Shown here: piece after piece, positions 8,693 through 17,437 of the stretch | Layout of the letters: each line of letters begins with the position of its first letter | How positions within the stretch are numbered: the stretch's first letter is position 1 | Assembly: GCF_013149805.1 (NCBI RefSeq) | Contig: NZ_JABEZT010000003.1 | Location: 310,001 to 374,000 of the forward strand | Origin: Isoptericola chiayiensis | GTDB lineage: Bacteria > Actinomycetota > Actinomycetes > Actinomycetales > Cellulomonadaceae | Reading direction: 5' to 3' | Length of the DNA: 64,000 nucleotides | Notes under the pieces: model-generated | Told to the model about the DNA's origin: nothing | The model's input: only the letters and a program-made list of their open reading frames with translations | The model's database searches: none | Translations under genes and position numbers: made by a program

Positions 8693-10054
8693 ATGCGCTC
8701 GCGGCTCGCAGCCCTGCTGTTCGTCCCCATCGCCCTGGTCCTGCTGCTGCTCGGTGTCCTGTACGCCGGCACCGTCACGCGTGCCCAGCAGCAGGAGGCG
8801 TTCCTCGACCGGGCGCGGGACGCCAACTACCTCGTCATCTCGGCGCGGCAGGCGATCCTGGCGGACGACCCGGACATCGTCGCGGTCGATCTCGAGCGGT
8901 ACGCCGAGGTGTACGGGGTCGGTACCGCCGTCGTCGACCAGGCCGGCGAGGAGTTCGCCGCGGTGGACCTGGACGTGGCCGACGTGCCCGAACGCGAGGT
9001 CGCGGTCGCCGGCCGCGCCAGCGAGCCGCGCCAGAGCTTCTGGCCCTGGGAGGTCGACCGGATCGTCCTGGCCGAGCCCGTGTTCCACGGCGGGGACGTC
9101 GTCGGTGCGCTCGTGACGTCGTCGGACGCCTCCGCGGTGCGGCGCAGCATGTGGAACAGCTGGGGGCTGCTGCTCGCGGCGGGCGCCGTGCTGGCCATGG
9201 TCGCCGTGGTGATCGCCGACCGGACGGCCGGCTGGGTGCTGCGGCCGGTGCGCGCGGTGGACCGTGCCATGACGAACATGGGCGGCGGCCGGCTCGACGA
9301 GCGCATCCCGCCGTCGGCCGGCCCGCCCGAGCTGCGCCAGATCATCGAACGGTTCAACGACATGGCCGAGCGCGTCGAGCACCTCATGCACCGCCAGCAG
9401 GAGTTCGTGGCCAACGCCTCCCACGAGCTGCGCAACCCGCTCAACGCGCTGATGCTGCGGGTCGAGGCACTGGCCCTGACCGTCCCGTCCGAGCACGCCG
9501 ACGACGTCGAGCACGTCCGTGCCGAGGCGCTGCGCATGGCCCAGATCCTCGACTCCCTGCTGCTGCTCGCCGACGGCGTCACGCTGGGCTCCGCGCAGCC
9601 GGTCGACCTGGTCGACGTCGCCGGGCGGCGTGTCGAGGCGCGCCGTGCCGCCGGCATCGGCCGGGAGATCCGGGTGACCGCCCCGGACGAGGAGGTGTGG
9701 GCCACCGTCGACCCGACGGCGCTGGAGACCGCGTTCGACACCGTCGTGGACAACGCGGTGAAGTTCGCGCCCGCCGGCACCCCGCTGGACGTCGCCGTCC
9801 GCGAGGGGACCGACGGGCCGGAGATCGTGGTCCGCGACCACGGCCCGGGGGTGCCCGCCGACGAGCTCGACCACCTGACCGAGCGCTTCTGGCGCAGTCC
9901 CGGGCACAGCGCCGTCACGGGATCCGGCCTGGGTCTGGCCATCGCGTCCGAGCTGCTCGCGGCGGGGGGCGGCGCGCTGCGCCTCGAGCTGCCCGACGAC
10001 GGCGGGTTGCGCGTCCGCCTGCAGGTCCGGCCGTGGCAGGAGGAGGCGTCGTGA
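8693..10054 (+). CDS. Sensor histidine kinase
   Basis: Membrane sensor kinase of 453 residues. A TM segment at about residues 5-25 and a second at about 160-182 enclose an extracytoplasmic sensor region of ~130 residues. A HAMP linker follows (VLRPVRAVDRAMTNMGGG). HisKA has the phospho-His in FVANASHELRNPLN (about residue 244). The ATPase domain shows the N box VVDNAVKFAP, the DHGPGV segment and a G box GSGLGLAIA. Cognate regulator and binding lipoprotein are adjacent. It overlaps the next gene by 4 nt (GTGA). Confidence 0.95.
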   Translation: MRSRLAALLFVPIALVLLLLGVLYAGTVTRAQQQEAFLDRARDANYLVISARQAILADDPDIVAVDLERYAEVYGVGTAVVDQAGEEFAAVDLDVADVPEREVAVAGRASEPRQSFWPWEVDRIVLAEPVFHGGDVVGALVTSSDASAVRRSMWNSWGLLLAAGAVLAMVAVVIADRTAGWVLRPVRAVDRAMTNMGGGRLDERIPPSAGPPELRQIIERFNDMAERVEHLMHRQQEFVANASHELRNPLNALMLRVEALALTVPSEHADDVEHVRAEALRMAQILDSLLLLADGVTLGSAQPVDLVDVAGRRVEARRAAGIGREIRVTAPDEEVWATVDPTALETAFDTVVDNAVKFAPAGTPLDVAVREGTDGPEIVVRDHGPGVPADELDHLTERFWRSPGHSAVTGSGLGLAIASELLAAGGGALRLELPDDGGLRVRLQVRPWQEEAS

Positions 10055-11013
10055 GGAGGCTCGTCGCGGCGGTGGCCGCCCTGCTGCCGGCCGTTCTCGT
10101 CCTGGGCGCGTGCTCGCCGTCGGACGACGACGCCTGGACCGAGCAGCTCCCCGAGACGGTCACGATCGCGACCGGCGGGACGACGGGGATCTACCACGCG
10201 TACGGCACGGCGCTCGCGGCGCAGCTCGAGGAGCGGCACGGTGTCGAGGTGGAGGTGCTCTCGACGGGCGGGTCGATCGAGAACCTGCACCTGCTCGCCG
10301 AGGGGACGGCGCAGATCGCGTTCAGCGCCGCGGACGCCGCCGGCGACGCCGTCGACGGGACGGGGGAGTTCGACGCGCCCATGGACGTGCGGTCCCTGGC
10401 CCGCGTCTACGACGACTTCGAGCACGTCGTGGTCCCGGCCGACTCCCCGGTGGAGACCCTCGAGGACCTGCGGGGGCTGCGGGTCTCGATCGGGGCGCGC
10501 GAGTCGGGGACCTCGCTCATCGCGCACCGCGTCCTCGCCGCGGCCGGGATGGACGCCGCCGACCTGCGGCCGGTCGAGCTCGGGATCACCGAGTCGATCG
10601 AGGCGTTGGAGGCCGGGCGCATCGACGCGTTCTTCTGGTCCGGGGGGCTCAGCACGCCCGGCCTCGTCGACCTGTCGGACCGGATGGAGCTGCGGCTGGT
10701 GCCCCTGCAGCGGGTCGTCGACGAGCTGCGCGTGCAGCACGGCCACGAGTACCGGCCGGGGAGGGTGCCCGAGGGGACCTACGGGCTGCCGGAGGACGTC
10801 GACACCCTCGCCGTGCCCAACGTGCTCCTCGTCGGCGCGGACATGCCGGACGACGTCGCCCACGGGCTGGTGGAGCTGCTCTTCGGGACGCGCAGCCAGC
10901 TCACCGAGACCGTCGGCGCCGCATCGGTGCTCGACCTCTACCGGGCGATCTACACCGCCCCCATCGAGCTGCACCCCGGCGCGCGGGAGTTCTACCGCGC
11001 CACCAAGTCCTGA
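10051..11013 (+). CDS. TAXI-family solute-binding lipoprotein
   Basis: A 320-residue lipoprotein with lipobox LGAC near residue 22. The mature protein matches the TAXI (TRAP-associated extracytoplasmic immunogenic) binding family, as in IATGGTTGIYHAYGTALA, VLSTGGSIENL and VSIGARESGTS. TAXI proteins bind small carboxylates or amino acids and normally serve a fused DctQM-type TRAP permease. No permease lies in this window. The gene instead overlaps a sensor-kinase gene by 4 nt, so this protein may present ligand to the kinase, as TctC-type proteins are proposed to do for TctE. That sensory role is inference. Confidence 0.88.
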   Translation: MRRLVAAVAALLPAVLVLGACSPSDDDAWTEQLPETVTIATGGTTGIYHAYGTALAAQLEERHGVEVEVLSTGGSIENLHLLAEGTAQIAFSAADAAGDAVDGTGEFDAPMDVRSLARVYDDFEHVVVPADSPVETLEDLRGLRVSIGARESGTSLIAHRVLAAAGMDAADLRPVELGITESIEALEAGRIDAFFWSGGLSTPGLVDLSDRMELRLVPLQRVVDELRVQHGHEYRPGRVPEGTYGLPEDVDTLAVPNVLLVGADMPDDVAHGLVELLFGTRSQLTETVGAASVLDLYRAIYTAPIELHPGAREFYRATKS

Positions 11014-11026
11014 CCAGGTCGCGGCG

Positions 11027-12127
11027 TCAGTTCGGGTTGACGGCCGCGGGCGGGGGCACCAGCCGCAGGCGGTGCCCGACGCCGCCGCGCCACGGGGTCT
11101 CCGGGGTGACGGTGGGCGGGTAGCCGTGCGGGTTGCTCTGGTGCCAGCGCCAGTGGTCGCGGACCACGTCGTCCAGCGTGCGGCGGGCCGCCCACCCGAG
11201 CTCCGTCGTCGTGCGCGTCACGTCGGCCACGACGCTCGCCACGGTCCGGGCCGGGGCATCCACGATCCGGTGCGGGATCTCGCGGCCGAGCACGCGCTCG
11301 ACGCGGCGCAGCACGTCGAGGACGCTGGTGGGCACACCGGTGCCGAGGTTCCACGTGGTCACGGCCCGCGAGGTGTCGTCCAGCCCTTCGAGGGCGGCGA
11401 CGTGACCCTCGGCCGCGTCGGCGACGTGCACGAAGTCGCGCACCGGGGTGCCGTCGTGCGTGGGATGGTCCCCGCCGTGCACGGCCAGGTGGGGGCGCTG
11501 CCCGGCGACGACCTCGCCGATCCGGGCGACGAGGCCGGCCCCCGGCACCTTCGCGAGCTCGCCGATGCGGCCGGAGGGGTGGGCGCCCGCGGTGGTGAAG
11601 CAGCGCACGACGGCGACCCGGACCGCGCCCGCGGCCGCGAGGTCGGTCAGGAGGTGCTCGTTGGTGGCCATGCTGCGCCCGAGGGGCGAGCTCGGCACGA
11701 TGCGCGCGGACTCGGCCAGGGGCGTGCCGTCGTCGGACCCGCCGTAGACCGCGGCCGAGGAGGAGAGCACGAAGCGCTGGACGCCGTACCAGGCCATGCA
11801 CCGCAGGAGCGCGAACGTGGTGGCGAGGTTGGTCTCGTAGGCGTCCAGGACGCGGTCGTGGCACTCGTCGGTGGACCGCAGCCCGGCCAGGTGCACCACG
11901 GCGTCGAACCGACCGGTGGCGAAGATGCGCTCGACGGCGTCGATGTCGGCGACGTCGGCGGCATGCGTGGTGACGTGACGACCGGCGAGGTGCTCGACCC
12001 GCGCGAGGGAGGCCGGTGTGCCGCGGGTGAAGTCGTCGACGACGTCCACGTCGTGACCGGCCGTGAGCAGCGCGAGCACGACGTGGCAGCCCAGATAGCC
12101 GGCTCCGCCGGTCACCAGGACACGCAT
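11027..12127 (-). CDS. GalE-like epimerase lacking catalytic Tyr and Lys
   Basis: A 366-residue NAD-binding protein of the UDP-glucose 4-epimerase type in the extended SDR superfamily. The Rossmann motif TGGAGYLG, the conserved SSSAAVYG (Ser124) and the C-terminal SNPHGYPP are all GalE-like. The YxxxK motif aligns without a gap to residues 149-153 but reads LGRSM, so Tyr149 and Lys153 of E. coli GalE are Leu and Met. The family mechanism needs both, so this is probably inactive as an epimerase or acts differently. Start is ATG 12127, with a GGGGGGAGA ribosome site; an in-frame ATG at 12145 is less likely. No other Leloir-pathway gene is adjacent. Confidence 0.88.
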   Translation of the reverse strand: MRVLVTGGAGYLGCHVVLALLTAGHDVDVVDDFTRGTPASLARVEHLAGRHVTTHAADVADIDAVERIFATGRFDAVVHLAGLRSTDECHDRVLDAYETNLATTFALLRCMAWYGVQRFVLSSSAAVYGGSDDGTPLAESARIVPSSPLGRSMATNEHLLTDLAAAGAVRVAVVRCFTTAGAHPSGRIGELAKVPGAGLVARIGEVVAGQRPHLAVHGGDHPTHDGTPVRDFVHVADAAEGHVAALEGLDDTSRAVTTWNLGTGVPTSVLDVLRRVERVLGREIPHRIVDAPARTVASVVADVTRTTTELGWAARRTLDDVVRDHWRWHQSNPHGYPPTVTPETPWRGGVGHRLRLVPPPAAVNPN

Positions 12128-12255
12128 CGTTCTCCCCCCGGTCACGATCCTGTCGTCATCCTATGGTCGAGGACGGGGACGACGCAGGTCATCACGCGTT
12201 GAGGAGATGCTGAGCATCGCGCGCGCGTCGGTGTGGTCTGTGCCACTCTGCCTGC
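12128..12255. other. Divergent intergenic region with a small palindrome
   Basis: This gap separates the GalE-like gene from the membrane protein gene. A -10-like TAGGAT (12158-12163, minus strand) lies 30 nt before the epimerase ATG. GATGCT-G-AGCATC (12206-12218) is a perfect 6-bp inverted repeat upstream of the membrane protein and could bind a regulator. Both calls are tentative. Confidence 0.35.
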
Positions 12256-12675
12256 ATGATCAGACTCCTCGCGCGCACCGTGATCTTCCTGCTCGGAGCC
12301 GCCATCGGCATCGTGCTGACCGACCTGCTGTTCTCCGCGTTCGACTGGCAGACGTTCGACGTCGTGTGGGGCAACCCGCTGGCGTTCGTGCTCGCCGTGG
12401 TGATCTTCGCCCTCGCCCAGGCGATCCTGTCGCCGTTCCTGGCCAAGGTGGCACGCAACAACGCGCCGACGCTCGTCGGCGCCGTCGGGCTGATCAGCAC
12501 CTACGTCGCGCTGCTCATCGCGACGCTCGTCGCCCCCGAGGGCCTGGACATCGCCGGCTGGCAGGGCTGGATCATCGCGCCGATCATCGTCTGGCTGGTG
12601 ACGATGCTGGCCACCTTCCTGCTGCCCGCCGTCATGCTCAAGGAGGCGCTGGAGAACCGCCGCGACGGCGACTGA
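12256..12675 (+). CDS. Four-helix small membrane protein
   Basis: A protein of 139 residues that is almost entirely hydrophobic. Four predicted TM segments lie at about 5-25, 40-62, 70-92 and 105-128, with a short charged C-terminus (KEALENRRDGD). Size and topology resemble the four-TM holin-like and other small uncharacterised actinobacterial membrane families. No lysis or phage genes are nearby, so a holin role is not supported. I do not recognise a specific family. It converges on the MFS gene. Confidence 0.7.
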   Translation: MIRLLARTVIFLLGAAIGIVLTDLLFSAFDWQTFDVVWGNPLAFVLAVVIFALAQAILSPFLAKVARNNAPTLVGAVGLISTYVALLIATLVAPEGLDIAGWQGWIIAPIIVWLVTMLATFLLPAVMLKEALENRRDGD

Positions 12676-12721
12676 CGACTGACCCAGGGCGGGCGCCGTC
12701 CCGTGGACCGCGACGACCGGA

Positions 12722-14188
12722 TCAGACCGCCGGCGCGTGCGCGGCCCGGTCGGTGAACGCCTCCTTCGGGACGACGAGCAGCAGCGCGGCCGCGACCAGG
12801 GCGGTGCCGCCGCACACGATCCACACGGTCATGTACCCCGCGAGGGTGCCGGCCGTGCCGGTCACGGTCTCGGCGGCGTTCGCCCCGGCCGCACCGAGCA
12901 GCGCGATGCCGAACACGCAGGAGGCGATCGCCCCGCCGACCGTCTTGACCGAGTTGGTCAGTCCCGTGGCCACGCCGGTCTGCGTCGGCGGGGCCGCCGC
13001 GGCGGCCGCGGCGGGCAGGGCCGCGACGAGCGTGCCCGACCCCAGCCCGACGATCACCATGTTGGTCGCGACCTGGACGTAGGTGTCGTGCAGCGGCAGG
13101 AACAGGCCGAACCCGACCGCGACGGACAGGGCGGCGACGAACAGCGTGAGCCGCGGCGAGACCAGCGCCGCCACCCGCGGGAAGCACAGCGCCCCGACGA
13201 TCATGGCGATCAGGTAAACCCCGATGAGCAGCGACGTCTGGAACCCGGACGTGCCCAGCCCGTACCCGTACACCTGGGGGTCGGTGCGGGCGAACGTGGA
13301 CAGCGGTGCCTGGGCGCCGAGCACGGAGACGCCGAACAGCCCGGCGGTGAGGAACACGGGGGCCAGCGCGGGGGAGCGGAACATCCGCACGTCGATCAGC
13401 GGGTCGGGGTGACGCAGCTCGGCGCGCACGAACGGCCACAGCACCGCCAGGCCGAGCGCGACGGCGGCCCACGCGACCGGTGAGGCGACGCCCTCGAGCC
13501 GCAGCAGGCTCAGCCCACCGGTGAAGGCGAGCAGCGACAGCGAGATGAGCACGAGCCCGCGGGTGTCGAGCCGCCCGCCGACCGGGTCGGGGGTCTCCGC
13601 GACGCCGAGCAGGATCACGACGAAGCACGCGCACACCATCAGCGCCGGGACCAGGAGCACGATCCACAGTGGCAGCACGTCCACGAGTGCACCGCCGGCC
13701 AGCGCGCCGGCGATCGCCCCGGTCTGCAGCGCGGCCACCAGGACGCCGGCAGCCTTGGCGGTGGTGGCCGACCGGTCCGGCAGGTCGCGGGTGCGCAGCC
13801 AGACGAGCGCGATCTCCAGCGGCAGCCACACCACGTAGAAGCCCTGCAGCGCCCAGGCCACGAGGAACACCGCGAACGAGTCGGTGAACGGCAGCGCCAG
13901 GGAGGCGGCCGCCGTGAGGGCGGTGGACCACAGCAGGATGCGGCGGTGCCCGACCATGTCCCCGAGCTTGGCCAGGACCGGGACCACGAGCGCGGAGAGC
14001 ATGAGCTGGCTGCCCTCGAGCCAGTTGACGTCGGCGTCGTGCACGCCGAGGTGGCGGGCGACGTCGGTGAGCAGCGGCGTGTAGTAGCCCTGGATGACGC
14101 CGCTGGTGAGCTCGACGAACGCGAGGAAGCCGACGACGACGGTCATGGACGCCGGGCCGGTGGCACGGGTCCTGCCCGGGGCGCTCAT
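12722..14188 (-). CDS. MFS drug/metabolite efflux transporter
   Basis: A 488-residue major facilitator of the drug:H+ antiporter type. Motif A, GDMVGHRR, sits between TM2 and TM3. Hydrophobic segments continue to the C-terminus, about 14 in total, as in the DHA2 group. TM1 begins after MTVVVGFLAFVELTSG. The ATG at 14188 overlaps the stop of the M20 peptidase gene by 4 nt (ATGA), so the two are translationally coupled and the peptidase comes first. Export of a peptide-derived or small toxic compound is possible, but the substrate cannot be inferred. Confidence 0.9.
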   Translation of the reverse strand: MSAPGRTRATGPASMTVVVGFLAFVELTSGVIQGYYTPLLTDVARHLGVHDADVNWLEGSQLMLSALVVPVLAKLGDMVGHRRILLWSTALTAAASLALPFTDSFAVFLVAWALQGFYVVWLPLEIALVWLRTRDLPDRSATTAKAAGVLVAALQTGAIAGALAGGALVDVLPLWIVLLVPALMVCACFVVILLGVAETPDPVGGRLDTRGLVLISLSLLAFTGGLSLLRLEGVASPVAWAAVALGLAVLWPFVRAELRHPDPLIDVRMFRSPALAPVFLTAGLFGVSVLGAQAPLSTFARTDPQVYGYGLGTSGFQTSLLIGVYLIAMIVGALCFPRVAALVSPRLTLFVAALSVAVGFGLFLPLHDTYVQVATNMVIVGLGSGTLVAALPAAAAAAAPPTQTGVATGLTNSVKTVGGAIASCVFGIALLGAAGANAAETVTGTAGTLAGYMTVWIVCGGTALVAAALLLVVPKEAFTDRAAHAPAV

Positions 14189-15540
14189 CCGAGACGCTCC
14201 AGCAGCGTGCGGTGGAAGACCTCGCCGCGCTCCAGCTCGGCGATCTCGACCCGTTCGTCCACACCGTGGATGGTGGCGCGCTGCGCCGCCGACATCTTGA
14301 GCGGCGCGAACCGGTAGACCGCGGGCGAGAACCGGTGGAAGTACCGCGAGTCCGTCGCGGCGAAGACGACGTAGGGCACGGTCGCGGCGTCCGGGTGGGA
14401 GACGCCGACGGCGGAGGTGATCAGCGCGAACCGGTCGTCGTCGGTGGGGGACTCGGGCGAGGGCTCGCTCGCCTCGACCACCTCGACCTCCACCTGCTCG
14501 TCGGCGATCCGGCGGCGGATCCGTGCGACGGTGCCGCCGACGGTCTCGCCCAGGGCGATGCGCAGGTTGAGGGTGGCCGACGCCCGCGAGGGCAGCACGT
14601 TCGCCGCGGTGCCGCCGTCGAGCATGGTCGCGGCCACGGTGGTCCGCACGAGGGCGGCGGTCTCCCCGCCGCGGGCGACGAACGCCTGGGCCGTCGCGGC
14701 CGGGGCGGCGGCCAGCGCGCGCAGCGCGGCACGACCCGGGCCGGTGGCCCGCTCGGAGAACCGGCGCAGCATCTCGGTCACGGCCCGCGGGGTGCGTGCG
14801 GGGAACGTGCGCGGTCCCAGGCGCTCGACGGCGCGGGCGATCCGCCGCACGGCCGTCGTGGTCGGCGGCATGGAGGCGTGCCCGCCGTCGCCGCGCGTGG
14901 TCAGCCGTGCGGTGAGGACGCCCTTCTCGCCGACGCCGACCATCGCGGCGGTGCCGGAGACCATCGGCAGCGGGGAGTCGACGACGGCGCCGCCCTCGTC
15001 GAGCACCAGCCACGGTACGACGCCCCGCGCCTCGAGGGTCGCGGCGATCGCCTCCGCGGAGGGACCGTGGCACTCCTCGTCGCCGCCGAAGGAGAGGTAG
15101 ACGTCCCGCGCCGGCGTGAAGCCGGCGGCCAGCAGGTTCTCGACCGCCTCGAGGACGACGACGAGGGGGCCCTTGTCGTCGAGCGCGCCGCGTCCGTGGA
15201 CCCAGCCGTCGGCGATCCGACCCTCGAAGGGCGGGTAGGTCCAGTCGTCGGAGGCGTCGACGGGGACGACGTCGAAGTGGGCCATGAGCACCAGCGGTCC
15301 GTCGTCGGCGTCGCCGCGTCCCGGCCAGCGGTACAGGAGCCCGAGGTCGCCGATCCGCTCGCGCTCGAGGTGGGCGTGGACCAGCGGGTACTGCTCGGCG
15401 AGCAGCTCCACGAGGGCCTCGAACGGCTCGGGCCCGCGCTGCTCCAGCTCGGCGGAGACCGTGGGGAGCTGGATCAGGCGGGACAGCCGCTCCGCGACAC
15501 CCGGGCGTGGTGTGACGGGCGCCACCTCAGGTCGATGCAT
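14185..15540 (-). CDS. M20 family zinc peptidase/carboxypeptidase
   Basis: Metallo-aminoacylase/carboxypeptidase of 451 residues (M20). Metal ligands are visible in order: His in LMAHFDVVP, bridging Asp in GRGALDDKGP, and Glu pair in GGDEECHG. The dimerisation (lid) domain is inserted after about residue 200. No signal peptide is seen, so it is cytosolic. ATG 15540 is chosen over GTG 15549 because TACGGT (15548-15553, minus strand) lies 7 nt before the ATG and would overlap the GTG. The gene is coupled to a downstream MFS exporter. The substrate is an N-acyl or dipeptide-like compound by family membership. Confidence 0.9.
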   Translation of the reverse strand: MHRPEVAPVTPRPGVAERLSRLIQLPTVSAELEQRGPEPFEALVELLAEQYPLVHAHLERERIGDLGLLYRWPGRGDADDGPLVLMAHFDVVPVDASDDWTYPPFEGRIADGWVHGRGALDDKGPLVVVLEAVENLLAAGFTPARDVYLSFGGDEECHGPSAEAIAATLEARGVVPWLVLDEGGAVVDSPLPMVSGTAAMVGVGEKGVLTARLTTRGDGGHASMPPTTTAVRRIARAVERLGPRTFPARTPRAVTEMLRRFSERATGPGRAALRALAAAPAATAQAFVARGGETAALVRTTVAATMLDGGTAANVLPSRASATLNLRIALGETVGGTVARIRRRIADEQVEVEVVEASEPSPESPTDDDRFALITSAVGVSHPDAATVPYVVFAATDSRYFHRFSPAVYRFAPLKMSAAQRATIHGVDERVEIAELERGEVFHRTLLERLG

Positions 15541-15547
15541 GCGGGAC

Positions 15548-15553
15548 ACCGTA
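15548..15553 (-). promoter_or_regulatory. Leaderless promoter -10 (TACGGT) of the M20/MFS operon
   Basis: On the minus strand TACGGT ends 7 nt before ATG 15540, with no Shine-Dalgarno sequence. It decides the start codon of the M20 gene. Confidence 0.5.
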
Positions 15554-15671
15554 GCGGGCTTCTGTCACGGTCACGTCATCGTCGTGTGACGGAGTCTCGA
15601 CCAGTGAGACCTCGTCGCGGTCGCTGGCCCTGACCGTGCGCGCTCGGCCGCGTCTGGTCAGGCTGGGCGGC

Positions 15672-16913
15672 ATGGACTCGTCACGACGCCGTCTGCTCCT
15701 CGCCGGTCTGCTCGCCGTCGCGCCCCTCGTGGTGCTGATCGTCATCGCCCCGGAGCTGTCGACGCCGTACTTCCTGGGCATGCTGCCCACCGTCGTCGCG
15801 GCGTTCGCCTCGCTGCGCCGGGCGTGGGCGCTCGCCGCGCTGACCGGCGTCCTCGCGCTCGTCGCCCCGTTGGCGGGCGCTCGGGTCTGGACCGCCGTGG
15901 TGCTCATGACGCTCGTCGCGGCGGCGCTGGGATGGTCGGCCCGCCGCGCGTGGACCTCCGGCGGCGCGCCTGCTGCGGCGAGCATCGCCGCCCTGACGGT
16001 CGCGCCTCCGGCCCTCGGGGGCGCCGACCCGCGTGCGCTGGCCGGCGCCTGGCCGCTCGCCGTCATGGTGCTCGCCGGCGGGCTCGTCACAGCGCTGGTC
16101 CTCACGCTGCTCACGCGCGGTGTCGTCCGCCGCCGCCGCGATCCCCTGACCGGCCCGGAGTCCGTGTTCTACGTGGTCGCCCTGACCCTCGTCACGGCCG
16201 TCGGGACCTGGTGGGCCATGACCTGGTTTCCCGACACCCACTCGTGGTGGCTGCTGCTGACGTTCTACATGGTCATGGTCCCGCGGACAGGTGACATCAC
16301 CGATCGTGCGGTCGCCCGGGCAGGCGGCACCGTCGTGGGCGGCCTCGCCGTGGTGATGCTGGTCGCGCTGGGCGCACCGCCCTGGCTGATGTCGGCCGTC
16401 GTGGTCGTCGGCGTGGTGGGGTGCGTCGTGACCACGCTGGTCGCCCCGTACTGGGTCTACACGATCTTCCTCACGCTCACGGTGGTCGGGACCTCGGCGG
16501 GCGACGCGCCGGCCACCGGCGCCCTCGAGCGGATCGCGCTCACCCTGCTCGGTGCCGGTGCGGCGGCGGGGATCCTGCTGCTCGCCCGGCTGCTGAGCCG
16601 TCACCGGCGCCACGCCGGCCAGGGCGCGGTGCCGACCGGATCAGACGACGCCGGTGCTGCCGAGCAGGGACCCGACGGCGAAGGTCGCCCCGAGGGCCAG
16701 GGCGCCGCCGACCACGACCCGCAGGACCGCCCGGGCCACGCGCGCGCCGCCGAGCACGGCGGCCGTGCCACCGGTCAGGGCCAGCGCGACGAGGACGGCG
16801 CCGAAGGTCGCCACCACCCTGACGGGTTCCGGCACCAGCAGCACGGTGACGAACGGCAGCAGGCCGCCGATGGTGAACGCGACGAACGAGGCGATCGCGG
16901 CGTGCCACGGTGA
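15672..16913 (+). CDS. FUSC-like integral membrane protein
   Basis: A 413-residue frame. Residues 1-~310 are a membrane protein: about six TM segments, a basic loop (RRRRDPLTGPE), then a second hydrophobic block resembling FUSC_2 (fusaric-acid-resistance/aromatic-acid exporter type; TFYMVMVPRTGDITDRAVAR). The segment from about residue 315 (after SRHRRHAG) is low-complexity, rich in Gly/Asp/Glu/Arg/His, and lies antisense to the end of the VIT1 gene (16641-16913). This tail may be translated, or the true stop may have been lost. Start ATG 15672 is preferred. Role in small-molecule export is inferred only from the family. Confidence 0.75.
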   Translation: MDSSRRRLLLAGLLAVAPLVVLIVIAPELSTPYFLGMLPTVVAAFASLRRAWALAALTGVLALVAPLAGARVWTAVVLMTLVAAALGWSARRAWTSGGAPAAASIAALTVAPPALGGADPRALAGAWPLAVMVLAGGLVTALVLTLLTRGVVRRRRDPLTGPESVFYVVALTLVTAVGTWWAMTWFPDTHSWWLLLTFYMVMVPRTGDITDRAVARAGGTVVGGLAVVMLVALGAPPWLMSAVVVVGVVGCVVTTLVAPYWVYTIFLTLTVVGTSAGDAPATGALERIALTLLGAGAAAGILLLARLLSRHRRHAGQGAVPTGSDDAGAAEQGPDGEGRPEGQGAADHDPQDRPGHARAAEHGGRATGQGQRDEDGAEGRHHPDGFRHQQHGDERQQAADGERDERGDRGVPR

Positions 16914-17375
16914 GACGACGTCGTCGGCGGCGAGGTTCAGCTCGGTGGACAGGTGGGCCCCGAGGGCGTCGTGCTCGGTCAGCTCGACGGCCACCCGACG
17001 TGCGGTCTCCTCGGAGAGTCCCCGGTCCCGGTAGGCCTCGGTGAGCTCGTCCAGCTCCTCGTCCGGCATGGTGGCCAGCTCGTGGCGCTCCTTGGCGATG
17101 AGTGCCTTCTCGGTGTCGGACTGGGACGACACCGAGACGTACTCGCCCAGCGCCATGGAGATCGCCCCGCCGACGAGCGCGGCGAGCCCCGCCGTGAGGA
17201 TCGCGGCCTGCGCCGTGGTCGCCGCGGCGACGCCGACGACGACGGCCGCCACCGACACGATGCCGTCGTTGGCGCCCAGCACGCCGGCGCGCAGCCAGTT
17301 GAGACGCTGCGCCAGGCCGGCCGCCGCGTGCGGTTCGTCGGGATGCGTCGTGCCGGTCCCGGGACGGGTGCCCAT
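16641..17375 (-). CDS. VIT1/CCC1-family transporter
   Basis: Membrane protein of 244 residues of the VIT1/CCC1 family, which transports Fe(II) or Mn(II). TM1 begins at LNWLRAGVLGANDGIVSVAA, the family signature. TM2 ends with ALGEYVSVSSQ. A cytoplasmic acidic helix pair follows (EKALIAKERHEL, PDEELDELTEAYRDRGL), which binds metal in plant VIT1. Three C-terminal TM segments complete it. Start is ATG 17375. Its last 273 nt overlap the convergent FUSC-like frame. Confidence 0.9.
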   Translation of the reverse strand: MGTRPGTGTTHPDEPHAAAGLAQRLNWLRAGVLGANDGIVSVAAVVVGVAAATTAQAAILTAGLAALVGGAISMALGEYVSVSSQSDTEKALIAKERHELATMPDEELDELTEAYRDRGLSEETARRVAVELTEHDALGAHLSTELNLAADDVVSPWHAAIASFVAFTIGGLLPFVTVLLVPEPVRVVATFGAVLVALALTGGTAAVLGGARVARAVLRVVVGGALALGATFAVGSLLGSTGVV

Positions 17376-17437
17376 GACACCAGGAAAGCACCGCTCCCGG
17401 GTGCGTCGCCAGCAAGGGAACGCTGCCCGGGTCCTGC

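Noticed and set aside
11660-11700. Frameshift explaining the missing YxxxK motif of the epimerase
   Set aside because: Flanking residues align to GalE on both sides in the same frame with no gap, so substitution is the simpler reading.
12256-12675. Phage holin
   Set aside because: Four-TM topology fits, but no endolysin, integrase or other phage genes are present.
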